This document shows positions 1 through 8,679 of a DNA stretch of 64,000 nucleotides, in pieces. Every line of letters starts with the position of its first letter. The first letter of the stretch is position 1. The notes below the pieces were generated by a model that did not search any database, was not told the DNA's origin, and saw nothing but the letters and a program-made list of their open reading frames with translations. Made by a program: the position numbers and the translations under genes. Origin of the DNA: Bog-473 sp963800725 (GTDB lineage: Bacteria > Actinomycetota > Acidimicrobiia > Acidimicrobiales > RAAP-2); contig CAWDCE010000022.1 of NCBI GenBank assembly GCA_963800725.1, forward strand, positions 124,001 through 188,000. The letters run 5' to 3'.

Positions 1-46
1 GGAACGGCGCCACCATCAGTGGCACCGGGCGCGGCGAGGTCAATGC

Positions 47-2449
47 TCAGCCACCTTCGAGCTCATCGACGGTCATCAAGACCTGACGAGCCTTGGATCC
101 CTCACTCGGTCCGACGACTCCGCGGCGCTCCAGCAGATCCATCAAGCGGCCAGCGCGGGCGAAGCCGACCCTGAGCTTGCGTTGGAGCATCGAGGTCGAA
201 CCCAACTGCGAGCGCACCACCAGCTCCATGGCCTGGCTGAGCAGCTCGTCATCGTCATCGTCGACACCGCGCACTCCACCGGTGCCCTCCTCTACGTTCT
301 CGATACCGACCACCGGCTCGGTGACGCCACCTTGGGCGGTCCAATGCGCCACCACCTTGCGCACGTCTTCTTCGGCCACCCACGGTCCTTGGAGACGCCG
401 TGGGATGTTCGACGATGCCGTCAAGAGGAGCATGTCGCCCTTGCCGATCAGTCGTTCGGCCCCGGGTTGGTCCAAGATCACACGGCTGTCGGCCAACGAC
501 GACACCGAGAAGGCCATGCGGCTCGGTACGTTGGCCTTGATCACCCCGGTAATCACGTCGACCGACGGGCGCTGGGTGGCGAGAACCAGATGGATCCCGA
601 CGGCACGGGCCATCTGCGCAATGCGTACCACCGAGTCCTCGACGTCTCGGGCCGCGACCATCATGAGGTCGTTGAGCTCGTCGACCACGATCAGGACGAA
701 CGGCAGGGCCTCGGGCATCTGGGGATCGTCGTCGATCTCGTCGTCCCCGCCTTGGAGTGCCGAGTGATCGTCTCCGAGCGCCTTGACCGCGGTCTCGTGC
801 GAGCGGCGACGGATCGAGGGGGCACCGACCGGCCCAATTTCGCCGGCCGCCAGTGCGGCGTTGTAGCCGGTGATGTCGCGCATGCCGTACTCGGCGAGGA
901 TGTCGTAGCGGCGCTCCATCTCCTTGACCGCCCAGGCCAAGGCGTTGGCCGCCTTCTTTGGGTCGACCACCACCTGGGTGATGAGGTGCGGCAGGCCGTT
1001 GTACTGGCCCAGTTCGACGCGCTTTGGGTCGATGAGCATCATGCGAACCTGGTCGGGTGTGCTGCGCATCAGGATCGACGTGATGATCGAGTTGATGCAC
1101 GACGACTTGCCCGCACCGGTGGCACCCGAAATCAAGATGTGGGGCATCTCGGCCAGGTTGGCCATCACCACGCGGCCTGCGATGTCTCGGCCCATGGCCA
1201 CCTCGAGCGGGTGGGTCGCCGCTTTGGCCTCGCTCGAGGACAAGATATCCCCGAGCGCCACCAGCTGGCGGTTGCGGTTGGGGACTTCGACGCCGATGGC
1301 GGACTTGCCGGGGATCGGTGCGAGAATCCGCACATCCGGCGAGGCCATGGCGTAGGCAATGTCACACGAGAGGCTGGTGACCCGGGCGACTTTGACGCCC
1401 GCACCAAGCTCGAGCTCGAAGCGGGTCACCGACGGACCGACGGTCGCCCCGACGAGCCGGGTGGCCACGCCGTGGGTCCCGAGCGCCGCCACGAGCGCGT
1501 CACCGGCCAACTCGATCTGGCGCTGGTCGTGACGCAGCTGCTTGGTGGGCGGCAAAAAGCTCATCGGGGGCAGCTTCCAATCCCCGGTCGCCTTGAAGGC
1601 GGCGACGGCCACCTTCGTGGTCGGTGCGACGGCCACGGCCTCATCGGGTTCGGGCTGGACTTCGGTGGGCGGTTCGGGTTCGGGCTCGGCCACCTCGTCG
1701 GCCATGGCGTCGAAAAGTTGCGGTTCGGACTTGAGGGCCGGCGCCGTCTCGAGCGGCGACGCTGCGCCGGTTTCGTCGTCGAGCGCACCGCCCTTCCACC
1801 ACGAGGCCACCGTGGACCCGACCGCCTTGGACGCGGTCCGGATCGCCCGCCCGCAGGTGGCAAGCGATGTGCCGGTTGCGATGAGAACGGCCACGATGAT
1901 CAAGGCGACGAAGATCACCGCGGCACCCGCAGTGCCGATCCCCGCAGCCAAGGGGTGCCCGAGCAGGGCCCCGACCCATCCGCCGGCTTCACGCACGCCG
2001 CTGCGATTGCCCAGCGCCGGGGTGTGGTTGGACAGTTCGGCGAGGCCGCAGATGCCGATCAGCCCGAGGGCTGATCCGAGCGCGGTGCGCCACGGATCCG
2101 GGCGTTCGCGCTCGACCAGGAGGATGATGCCGGCGCCGATACAGACAACGGGGAGCACCCCGCGGGCCCAGCCCATGAGGGTCCCCAGGCCGTTGTCCGC
2201 GCCATGGCCCACCGGCCCGAGCGCCTGGAACCAGATGGCCAGGGCCAAGAGGACCCCGAGCGTGATCAGCCCGATGGCCCACAGATCGACGGCGTGGGCG
2301 CTCAGAATGGACGGTTGGGCTCGCGCTGGCTTCTTCTTGGCCCGCTGAGCGGGTTTGCGGGCCGGGGTACGCGGCGCGGTCGGTCGGCGCTTCGTCGTCA
2401 CCACAGTGCGGACGAGATTAGTCCTGCTCGGAGCGGTTTCGGGGGACAC
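47..2449 (-). CDS. ftsK: DNA translocase FtsK/SpoIIIE
   Basis: Hexameric DNA pump at the division septum that clears chromosome ends and activates XerCD/dif. The 800-residue protein has a basic N-terminus, about four membrane helices (roughly residues 55-195), an acidic Pro/Glu linker (220-275), then the motor: Walker A GATGAGKS at 442-449 and Walker B FVLIVVDE at 584-591. The C-terminal winged helix (about 736-795) is the gamma domain that reads KOPS-type sites. The motif after Walker B reads DELNDLMM, where the family usually has DELADLMM, and residues 545-580 form an acidic insert within the motor. The start is GTG at 2449. A LexA-type operator lies 17 bp upstream of it. Only 46 bases follow the stop, with no gene I can call. 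Confidence 0.97.
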   Translation of the reverse strand: MSPETAPSRTNLVRTVVTTKRRPTAPRTPARKPAQRAKKKPARAQPSILSAHAVDLWAIGLITLGVLLALAIWFQALGPVGHGADNGLGTLMGWARGVLPVVCIGAGIILLVERERPDPWRTALGSALGLIGICGLAELSNHTPALGNRSGVREAGGWVGALLGHPLAAGIGTAGAAVIFVALIIVAVLIATGTSLATCGRAIRTASKAVGSTVASWWKGGALDDETGAASPLETAPALKSEPQLFDAMADEVAEPEPEPPTEVQPEPDEAVAVAPTTKVAVAAFKATGDWKLPPMSFLPPTKQLRHDQRQIELAGDALVAALGTHGVATRLVGATVGPSVTRFELELGAGVKVARVTSLSCDIAYAMASPDVRILAPIPGKSAIGVEVPNRNRQLVALGDILSSSEAKAATHPLEVAMGRDIAGRVVMANLAEMPHILISGATGAGKSSCINSIITSILMRSTPDQVRMMLIDPKRVELGQYNGLPHLITQVVVDPKKAANALAWAVKEMERRYDILAEYGMRDITGYNAALAAGEIGPVGAPSIRRRSHETAVKALGDDHSALQGGDDEIDDDPQMPEALPFVLIVVDELNDLMMVAARDVEDSVVRIAQMARAVGIHLVLATQRPSVDVITGVIKANVPSRMAFSVSSLADSRVILDQPGAERLIGKGDMLLLTASSNIPRRLQGPWVAEEDVRKVVAHWTAQGGVTEPVVGIENVEEGTGGVRGVDDDDDELLSQAMELVVRSQLGSTSMLQRKLRVGFARAGRLMDLLERRGVVGPSEGSKARQVLMTVDELEGG

Positions 2450-2457
2450 CCGGCCAA

Positions 2458-2486
2458 TTGAAAAACGAACATATGTTCGCTAGGGT
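2458..2486 (+). promoter_or_regulatory. Promoter of the radical SAM gene, leaderless
   Basis: A -35 element TTGAAA (2458-2463) is followed by a 17-bp spacer and a -10 element TAGGGT (2481-2486). The GTG start codon begins 6 nt after the -10, so the transcript would start at or next to the start codon, and there is no Shine-Dalgarno sequence. The spacer contains the LexA palindrome. Confidence 0.7.
2466..2479. promoter_or_regulatory. LexA (SOS) operator between ftsK and radical SAM gene
   Basis: The 14-bp sequence CGAACATATGTTCG is a perfect palindrome and matches the Gram-positive/mycobacterial SOS box (CGAAC-N4-GTTCG) exactly. It lies in the 43-bp divergent intergenic region, entirely within the 17-bp spacer of the forward promoter, so bound LexA should block the radical SAM gene and may also block ftsK. 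Confidence 0.85.
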
Positions 2487-2492
2487 ACTACG

Positions 2493-3516
2493 GTGACGCT
2501 TCGGTGGCCCCTGGCCAGCTCAGACGACGTCGGGACCCTCTTCGACGACGAGCGCAAGGCGACGCGACACGTCGGGAAAGGGGCCTACGAGGGACTTCGA
2601 ATTTCTCCACGTCAATGCCCGGTCGATCATCAATGCGGTCCCTGCCCAGAGCCAGATGCCCTTTCGCTTCACGATCAACGCCTATCGGGGTTGCAGTCAC
2701 GCCTGCACCTACTGCTTCGCCCGGCCCACCCATGAATACCTCGGGCTGAACATCGGCTCGGATTTCGAGCGGCGGATCGTCGTCAAGATCAACGCCGTCG
2801 AACGGCTCGCAGCCGAGCTGCGGTCGCGGAGATGGTCAGGCGAGCACATCGCAATGGGCACCAACACCGACCCATACCAGCACGCCGAAGGCAAATACCA
2901 CCTGACCCGCGGCATCATCGACGTGCTGGCGGACGCCCGGAATCCATTCAGCATCTTGACCAAGTCGACACTGATCCTGCGTGACACCAAGGCCCTGGTC
3001 GCCGCGGCCAAACGGACTGAGGTGGCGGTGAGTTTTTCCATCGGGACCCTCGACCGCGAGATCTGGCGGCTCAGTGAACCCGGCACGCCCCCGCCCGACA
3101 AACGCGTCGAGGCCCTGCGCCGCTTGAGCGATGCGGGCATCTCGTGCGGCGTCTTGATCGCGCCCATCTTGCCGGGTCTCTCCGACCGCACCGAGCAGAT
3201 CAACGAGGTGGTCGAAGCGTGCGCCCGGGCCGGGGCGACGTCGATCAATGGCGTGGCCTTGCATTTACGCGGCCGATGCCGCGCGACTACACCGAGTGGC
3301 TGAGCACGGTCCGACCCGACCTCGGTGACCTCTACCGACGCCGGTTCAGCCGCGGGGCCTATCAGCCCCAAGCTGCACGCGACCGGATCGACAATCTGGT
3401 GCGAGCCGCGGCCAGCGCGTTCGGCGTGACCGGCCACAACCGCTACGAGCGGACCCCAAAGGGTCCAGATCACCGCAAACCCACAGCTCTCACTCCTCGA
3501 CCAGCGCGGCGCCTGA
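2493..3516 (+). CDS. Rv2578c-family radical SAM protein (frameshifted in assembly)
   Basis: Radical SAM enzyme of the SplB-related Rv2578c family; its substrate is unknown. The core reads YRGCSHACTYCFARPTHEYL, which contains the CxxxCxxC cluster motif, followed by GTNTDPYQ and ILTKSTL, all typical of this family. The reading frame is broken about three times (near 2597, 3270 and 3463). Bridging these joins a GTG-started N-terminus (2493) to the SAM core and to a C-terminus ending LSLLDQRGA with TGA at 3514-3516, giving about 340 residues. There is no intein, although some family members carry one. The promoter and the overlapping LexA box imply induction by DNA damage. A repair role for damaged DNA or RNA is inference. 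Confidence 0.85.
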
Positions 3517-3657
3517 GGTCTGATCACACGCCGAGACTCCGGCCGACACATCGTGGCCATGGGAGACTGCCCCGCCCGAGTGCGCCGCGTGCATGAGCCA
3601 CACCGGATTTGGGCAAAGTAGGGGGAGGTGAGGGCGATCGACGACTCGGGGAGCGCT

Positions 3658-4812
3658 ATGTCGTCACCTCGACCCCGCTCCTTGGTCGACGACGGATCCG
3701 CCGCCAGCCGCCTGGGCTGGATCCTCGGAGCGCTCGGCCTGGGTGCGCTGGTGGCGTCGTTTGCCCTCTCGCCCGAAGACGCCCGGTCGGCGGCCGCGCA
3801 AGACTGGTCACCCTTCGTGCTCGTCACCGGTCTGCTCCTCATTGGGCTGGTGGCCAATCGCGATGGGCTCTTCGCCGCGGCCGGACACCAACTCGCCCGC
3901 TCCGCGCCAAGTGGTCCGTTGCTCTTCATCGGGGCGACGGCCGTGATCGCCATCGTCACCGCGTTATTGAATCTCGACACGTCGGTCGCCTTTTTGACCC
4001 CGACCCTCCTCTACGCCGCTCGCAGCCGCCGCGGCGGCGAGGCGCCCCTCCTCTACGGGTGTCTGCTGTTGTCCAATGCCGGATCGCTCTTCCTCCCCGG
4101 GGCCAACTTGACCAACCTGATCGTGCTCGGTCACTTCCACGTGAGCGGGCTCGAGTTTCTCTCCCACATGTGGGCCCCCGCACTGGCCACTCTCGTGGTC
4201 ACCGCAGCAGTCGTCGCCGTCATGGAGCGCAAGTCCCTGCGCCTCGGCTCGGCGGCACGAGGAAACATCGAGCGACCCACCCTCGGGATCGGCGCCGCAG
4301 CGGTGGCAGCCTCGACTCTCTGCGTGCTCGTGCTCGACTCCCCCGCCATCGCCGTCGCCATCATTGGCGTGACTGCCATCGCCCTACGCATTGCGACCGG
4401 TCGTGAGCATGTACGTCGCGCGCTCGATGTCGTCGGGCTCCCGACCCTCATTGGCTTATTCGGATGGCCACCGCCCTCGGGACCTTGGGTCGGGTGTGGT
4501 CCGGACCCGCCGTACTGCTCTCGATCTCGACATCTGGGGCACCGCAGCCCTCGCCGCGGTCAGTTCGGTGCTGGTGAACAACCTGCCCGCGGCCAGCCTG
4601 CTGGCTGCCCGGACCCCAGCCCACCCCTACGCCTTGTTGATCGGCCTCAACGTCGGGCCAAATCTCTTGGTCACCGGGGCGCTGTCGTGGCTGATCTGGT
4701 TGCGCAGTGCCCGGGTCGCCGGCGTCCGCCCGTCACTGGCCCGGGCCAGTCGCATCGGCGTCGTCGCCGTCCCGCTTTCAATGGTCTGCGCCTTGGCCCT
4801 GCGGCCCGCTAG
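3658..4812 (+). CDS. ArsB/SLC13-like anion permease (frameshifted in assembly)
   Basis: Multi-spanning inner-membrane transporter. Residues such as LNLDTSVAFLTP and LPGANLTNLIVL match the paired re-entrant motifs of the ion transporter superfamily (ArsB, NhaD, citrate/SLC13). The second half carries the mirror motif SSVLVNNLPAASLLAAR. Two or more indels near 4465-4520 split the gene, and the end is not certain. I prefer ATG 3658, which has GGGGAG just upstream, to the GTG at 3628. It stands alone on the plus strand, converging on rnj, with no arsR or arsC nearby. The substrate cannot be read from the sequence. Confidence 0.7.
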   Translation: MSSPRPRSLVDDGSAASRLGWILGALGLGALVASFALSPEDARSAAAQDWSPFVLVTGLLLIGLVANRDGLFAAAGHQLARSAPSGPLLFIGATAVIAIVTALLNLDTSVAFLTPTLLYAARSRRGGEAPLLYGCLLLSNAGSLFLPGANLTNLIVLGHFHVSGLEFLSHMWAPALATLVVTAAVVAVMERKSLRLGSAARGNIERPTLGIGAAAVAASTLCVLVLDSPAIAVAIIGVTAIALRIATGREHVRRALDVVGLPTLIGLFGWPPPSGPWVGCGPDPPYCSRSRHLGHRSPRRGQFGAGEQPARGQPAGCPDPSPPLRLVDRPQRRAKSLGHRGAVVADLVAQCPGRRRPPVTGPGQSHRRRRRPAFNGLRLGPAAR

Positions 4813-4850
4813 AAGGAGCAACATCGGCCGGTGCCGATCGCCCGGATTCG

Positions 4851-6538
4851 CTAGACCAACAAGACGACGGGCACGATCATCGGTCGGCGCCGGGTGCGGT
4901 CGCCCACAACTTGCCCAGTGCTTTGCCGGCGTGGCGGCTCAACACCTCGATGTCGCGCGCCCCGTCTCGCAGCGCCGCGGTGATGGCTGCCCCAACGACG
5001 TCGCTCGCTTCACCGAGCAGCGCCTCGGCCTCTGGGGCGTGGACCCATCCCCTGGTCTCGATGACGGGCGCCCCACTGAGTGTGCCTTGGCGGTTGTCGA
5101 CGGTGACCACCACCATGACCACGCCCTCTTCGGCCAGCTTCTGGCGGTCTCTGAGTACTCCGTGCCCGATGTCACCGACGGTCCCGTCCACATAGACATA
5201 GCCGGCCGGGACCCGGCCGTCGCGCTTGATGCCCTTGGCGGTCAGTGACACTGCGTCACCGTCTTCGCACAAGAGCACACCCGCGGGCGCAATGCCCATC
5301 CCGAGTCCGAGGCGGGCATGATGGACGAGGTGGCGGTACTCGCCGTGCACGGGGATGAAACAGTCCGGCTTGGTCACTTGCATCAAGGTCTGCAACTCGC
5401 CGGCCTTGGCGTGCCCACTCACATGGACGGCCTCGGTCCCCGAGTGGATCACCTCGGCTCCCCGGCGGTGCAGCTCGTCGATCACCCGACCCACCGACCA
5501 TTCGTTGCCCGGGATTGGATGCGCACTGATGACCACGACATCGTCGTGGCCAATCCGCAACCACTTGTTGTCGCCCGTCGCCATGAGCGACAGTGCGGAC
5601 ATTGGTTCGCCCTGGGACCCCGTCGAGATCACGCACATCTCCCCGGGTGGAACCGTGTCGACGTGCTCGATGTCGATCTGCGAACCCTTTGGCACCTCGA
5701 TGAACCCGAGGCGGCTCCCAAGCTCGACGTTCTTGCCCATGGAACGACCGAGGGTCGCGATCTTGCGGCCGTTGGCTGTCGCGGCATCGATGATCTGTTG
5801 CACCCGGTGCAGGTGGCTGGCGAAACAGGCCACCACGATCCGCTTGTCCGGTTTGGACTCAAAGACCCGCTGCAAGGTGACGCCGACCGACGACTCCGAT
5901 GCGGTGAAGCCCGGCTCTTCGGCGTTGGTCGAATCCGACAACAACAGGCGGATGCCGGAGGTCTTGGCCAACTCGCCCATCCGCGCCAGGTCGGTGCGCC
6001 GGCCATCGACCGGCTGGAGGTCGAGCTTGAAATCCCCCGAGTGCAAGATGATCCCCTGGGGGGTGTGGAAGGCAATGGCACAGGCGTCGGGGACCGAATG
6101 CGTGGTCGGGATGAATTCGACGTCGCACGCGCCGATACGGATCCGCTCGCCGTCTTTGACCGAGACGAACTTGGTGCGCTCCGCCAGTCCGGCCTCTTCG
6201 ACGCGGTGGCGGGCCAGACCGACCGTCAGCTCGGACCCGTAGATGGGGACCTTGAGGTCGCGCAGCAAGTAGGCCAAACCGCCGGTGTGGTCCTCGTGGC
6301 CGTGGGTGAGCACGATCCCGTCGACCTGGTCGGCGTGGTCACGCAGGTAGGTGAACTCGGGCAGGACGAGGTCGACGCCCGGCATGTCGGGATCGGGGAA
6401 CATGGTCCCGCAGTCGAGGACGATGATGCGGCCGTCCACCTCGATGCAGGCGCAGTTGCGACCGATCTCCCCGAGCCCGCCGAGGAAGACGACCCGAACC
6501 GGCCTTGCTCCCCCCGATGCCTTCTTCTTTTCAGGCAA
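4851..6538 (-). CDS. rnj: Ribonuclease J
   Basis: Metallo-beta-lactamase/beta-CASP nuclease with 5'-3' exo- and endoribonuclease activity in mRNA decay and rRNA maturation. The zinc motif HGHEDHTGG sits at residues 79-87, and later motifs include GDFKLD, SDSTNAEEPG and HGEYRHL. The start is TTG at 6538, giving MPEKKKASGG before the first beta strand. This start lies inside the end of dapA (8-nt overlap), so the two are translationally coupled. The frame given by the sequence ends at 4877. A 1-nt deletion near 4895 would restore RRRPMIVPVVLLV with TAG at 4851, matching the conserved family tail, so I extend the gene to 4851. Confidence 0.93.
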
Positions 6539-7463
6539 GCGGACGGGGTGTTTCGGTCGGGGGACCGACGGCGGCGAGCACCTTGGCGGCCGCGGCGTCG
6601 AGTTCGGGGGTGGATTCGCCCATCGGGAGCCGACACTGGCCGACCGAGAGGCCGAGTGCGCGGCACATGGCCTTGGCCGGCAGTGGGTTGGGGTACTCGG
6701 GCGTCGACTCGAAGTCGAAGGAATCGAGCAACTCGGCGTGATGGGAGATGGCACCCGCCAGATCCCCGTCCAAGAAGGAGTCGATGACCGAGCGCAGCTG
6801 CGGGCCGATCCAGTGCGCCGCCACGCTGATCAGGCCGATCGCACCGATCGCCAGCAACGGGAGTGTCATGACGTCGTCGCCGCTGTAGATCTCGAAACCT
6901 GCCGGCACCTGTGCGGCCAGACGGGCCGACCCGGCCGGGTCACCCGCGGCGTCTTTGAGGCCGACGATGTTCCTCACGCCGCGCGCCAAGCGCAGCATGG
7001 TCTCGTGTTCGATGCGCCGGCCAGAACGCACCGGGATGTCGTAGAGCAGCACCGGGAGCCCGCTTGCGGCTTCGGCCATGGCACCGAAGTGCGCCTCGAT
7101 TCCGGTCTGCGAGGGGCGGTTGTAGTACGGGGTGACGGCCAAGATGCCGTCAATGCCGCATTCGGCGGCCGCCCGGGTCATCTTGATCGAGTGCTCGGTG
7201 TCGTTCGAGCCGGTGCCCGCGATCACCGGGATCGTCACCGACTCGGCGACGGCTCGCCAAAGATCGACCTTCTCGGCGTCAGTGAGCACCGAACTCTCCC
7301 CGGTCGAACCGCTCAGGACGAGCCCGTCACTGCCGTGGGCGGCGAGCCATCGGGCGAGGTCAACCGAAGCCGAGACGTCGAGACCGCCCGCCTCGTCGAA
7401 CGGCGTCACCATGGCGGTGACGACCCGGCCGAATCTCGGCATCGGTGCAGCAGAACTCATCAC
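6531..7463 (-). CDS. dapA: 4-hydroxy-tetrahydrodipicolinate synthase
   Basis: Condenses pyruvate with aspartate semialdehyde, the first committed step to DAP and lysine. It is a 310-residue TIM barrel with GSTGES near 52-57, VTPYYN at 110-115, YDIP at 141-144 and the Schiff-base lysine in GLKDA at K170. The start is GTG at 7463, followed directly by ATG 7460, with a TANNNT hexamer 6 nt upstream, so it is probably leaderless. It overlaps rnj by 8 nt. The gene that often lies beside it in actinobacteria, thyX, is not present here. Confidence 0.96.
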   Translation of the reverse strand: MMSSAAPMPRFGRVVTAMVTPFDEAGGLDVSASVDLARWLAAHGSDGLVLSGSTGESSVLTDAEKVDLWRAVAESVTIPVIAGTGSNDTEHSIKMTRAAAECGIDGILAVTPYYNRPSQTGIEAHFGAMAEAASGLPVLLYDIPVRSGRRIEHETMLRLARGVRNIVGLKDAAGDPAGSARLAAQVPAGFEIYSGDDVMTLPLLAIGAIGLISVAAHWIGPQLRSVIDSFLDGDLAGAISHHAELLDSFDFESTPEYPNPLPAKAMCRALGLSVGQCRLPMGESTPELDAAAAKVLAAVGPPTETPRPLA

Positions 7464-7469
7464 CTGGTC

Positions 7470-7475
7470 ACGCTA
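7470..7475 (-). promoter_or_regulatory. Leaderless -10 element of dapA-rnj
   Basis: TAGCGT on the minus strand, then six bases, then the GTG start codon of dapA at 7463. No ribosome-binding site is visible. Confidence 0.5.
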
Positions 7476-7521
7476 CCAGTCGGGCTCCCCACACCCGAGA
7501 AGCCCCGAGCCGCGGTGATGC

Positions 7522-8679
7522 TCAGGCGACCTGGCGGTCGACGGGTGAGCCGTCGGCGAAGGCGTCCTCTTCCTCGGTCGAATCGCTGAGGTTCTCGAAG
7601 GCAATGGCGCCCATTTCCGTGAACTTCTGGCGGAGCCAGCCGTCGGCGGCATCGAGCAGTCCCAGTTTCTTGAGGTTCGGCACGATCTTGGAGAACAAAA
7701 GGATCTGGAACTCGTCGCGCTCGGGCGTCATGCTCATGATCTTGACCACATCGGCCGTCGGCACCTCGAGGCGCTCCCACACCTCTTGCATGACCAGGCG
7801 GTCCTTCATACGGATCGCGGCCTCGAAGGCGAATTCCTGGCGTTCACGCAACTCGGCCGCAGTGAGTTCTTGGTAGTACTCCTGCAAGCTCAGGACCCCG
7901 AACGCGACATGGCGCGCCTCATCGGCCATGACGTAGCGCAGCAGCTTCTTGAGCAGCGGCTCGGTGGTCATGGAGTGGATGAAACCGAACGCGGCCAGCG
8001 CCAGGCCCTCGACCATGATCTGCATGCCGAGATAGGTCATGTCCCAGCGCGAATCCTGGACGATGTCGTCGAGCAGCAGACCGAGGTGCGCATTCATTGG
8101 ATAGTGCCCCGACAACTTGGTGTCGAGGTACTTGGAGAACACCTCGACATGGCGGGCCTCGTCCATCACCTGGGTGGCGGCGTAGTACTTGGCGTCGATC
8201 CACGGCACGGTCTCGACGATCTTGGCGGTGCACAGCAATGCGCCCTGCTCGCCGTGCATGAACTGGGACAAGAGCCAGTTCTGGTTCTCGACACCGAACC
8301 GGAGCCACTCCTTGTCGCCCCAATGGGCCACGGCGGTCCCCGAGAGGTCCCCCGCCGTCAGTTGCATCTGGTCGGGGTTGGCCTCTTGATTGTTGATCAC
8401 GACGCGTTCTTGATCGACCTCGATGGACCAGTCCAGATCGGTCTGCCCGTTCCACTGGGCCTTCTTGGCCTTCTCGTAGAGCTTGTCGAGCTTGGGCTTG
8501 GAGCCCTTCTCGTAGTCCCAGGTGAACTCGGAGGGACAGTGGTTCTCGACCCGGTGGTAGCCCTCCACGTCATAGGACCCGCAGAAGCTCAGCACCGCCT
8601 CGAGATCGTCGATCTTGTCTCGACCGATCAACTCGAGATTGCTCTTCATCATGGCCTGGTCGTCATCGACGGTGGTCAC
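7522..8679 (-). CDS. Ferritin-like diiron protein of unknown function
   Basis: A 385-residue helical protein of the ferritin/ribonucleotide-reductase-R2-like superfamily. Carboxylate-bridged diiron ligands are visible in two repeats: E144 with D173-E174-A-R-H177, then E224 with D253-E254-A-R-H257. This is the E...ExxH pair seen in oxygen-activating diiron oxidases and desaturases. Its length exceeds ferritin and fits an oxygenase-like enzyme. No signal peptide or membrane helix is seen. The GTG start overlaps the TetR stop by 4 nt, so the regulator and enzyme form one transcript, which makes this the likely target of autoregulation. Substrate unknown. Confidence 0.8.
   Translation of the reverse strand: MTTVDDDQAMMKSNLELIGRDKIDDLEAVLSFCGSYDVEGYHRVENHCPSEFTWDYEKGSKPKLDKLYEKAKKAQWNGQTDLDWSIEVDQERVVINNQEANPDQMQLTAGDLSGTAVAHWGDKEWLRFGVENQNWLLSQFMHGEQGALLCTAKIVETVPWIDAKYYAATQVMDEARHVEVFSKYLDTKLSGHYPMNAHLGLLLDDIVQDSRWDMTYLGMQIMVEGLALAAFGFIHSMTTEPLLKKLLRYVMADEARHVAFGVLSLQEYYQELTAAELRERQEFAFEAAIRMKDRLVMQEVWERLEVPTADVVKIMSMTPERDEFQILLFSKIVPNLKKLGLLDAADGWLRQKFTEMGAIAFENLSDSTEEEDAFADGSPVDRQVA

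Noticed and set aside
1..46. Possible start of another gene after ftsK on the minus strand (a TTG or GTG frame running off the window)
   Set aside because: Only about 14 codons are visible, with no motif, so nothing can be supported.
182..2074. Long open frame on the plus strand opposite ftsK (630 codons)
   Set aside because: It is the GC-rich antisense shadow of ftsK; its composition is His/Arg/Asp-rich with no recognisable domain, and it has no ribosome-binding site.
3658..4812. Arsenite efflux pump ArsB as a firm call
   Set aside because: The fold motifs fit the whole ion transporter superfamily and there is no arsR, arsC or arsA nearby, so the substrate is left open.
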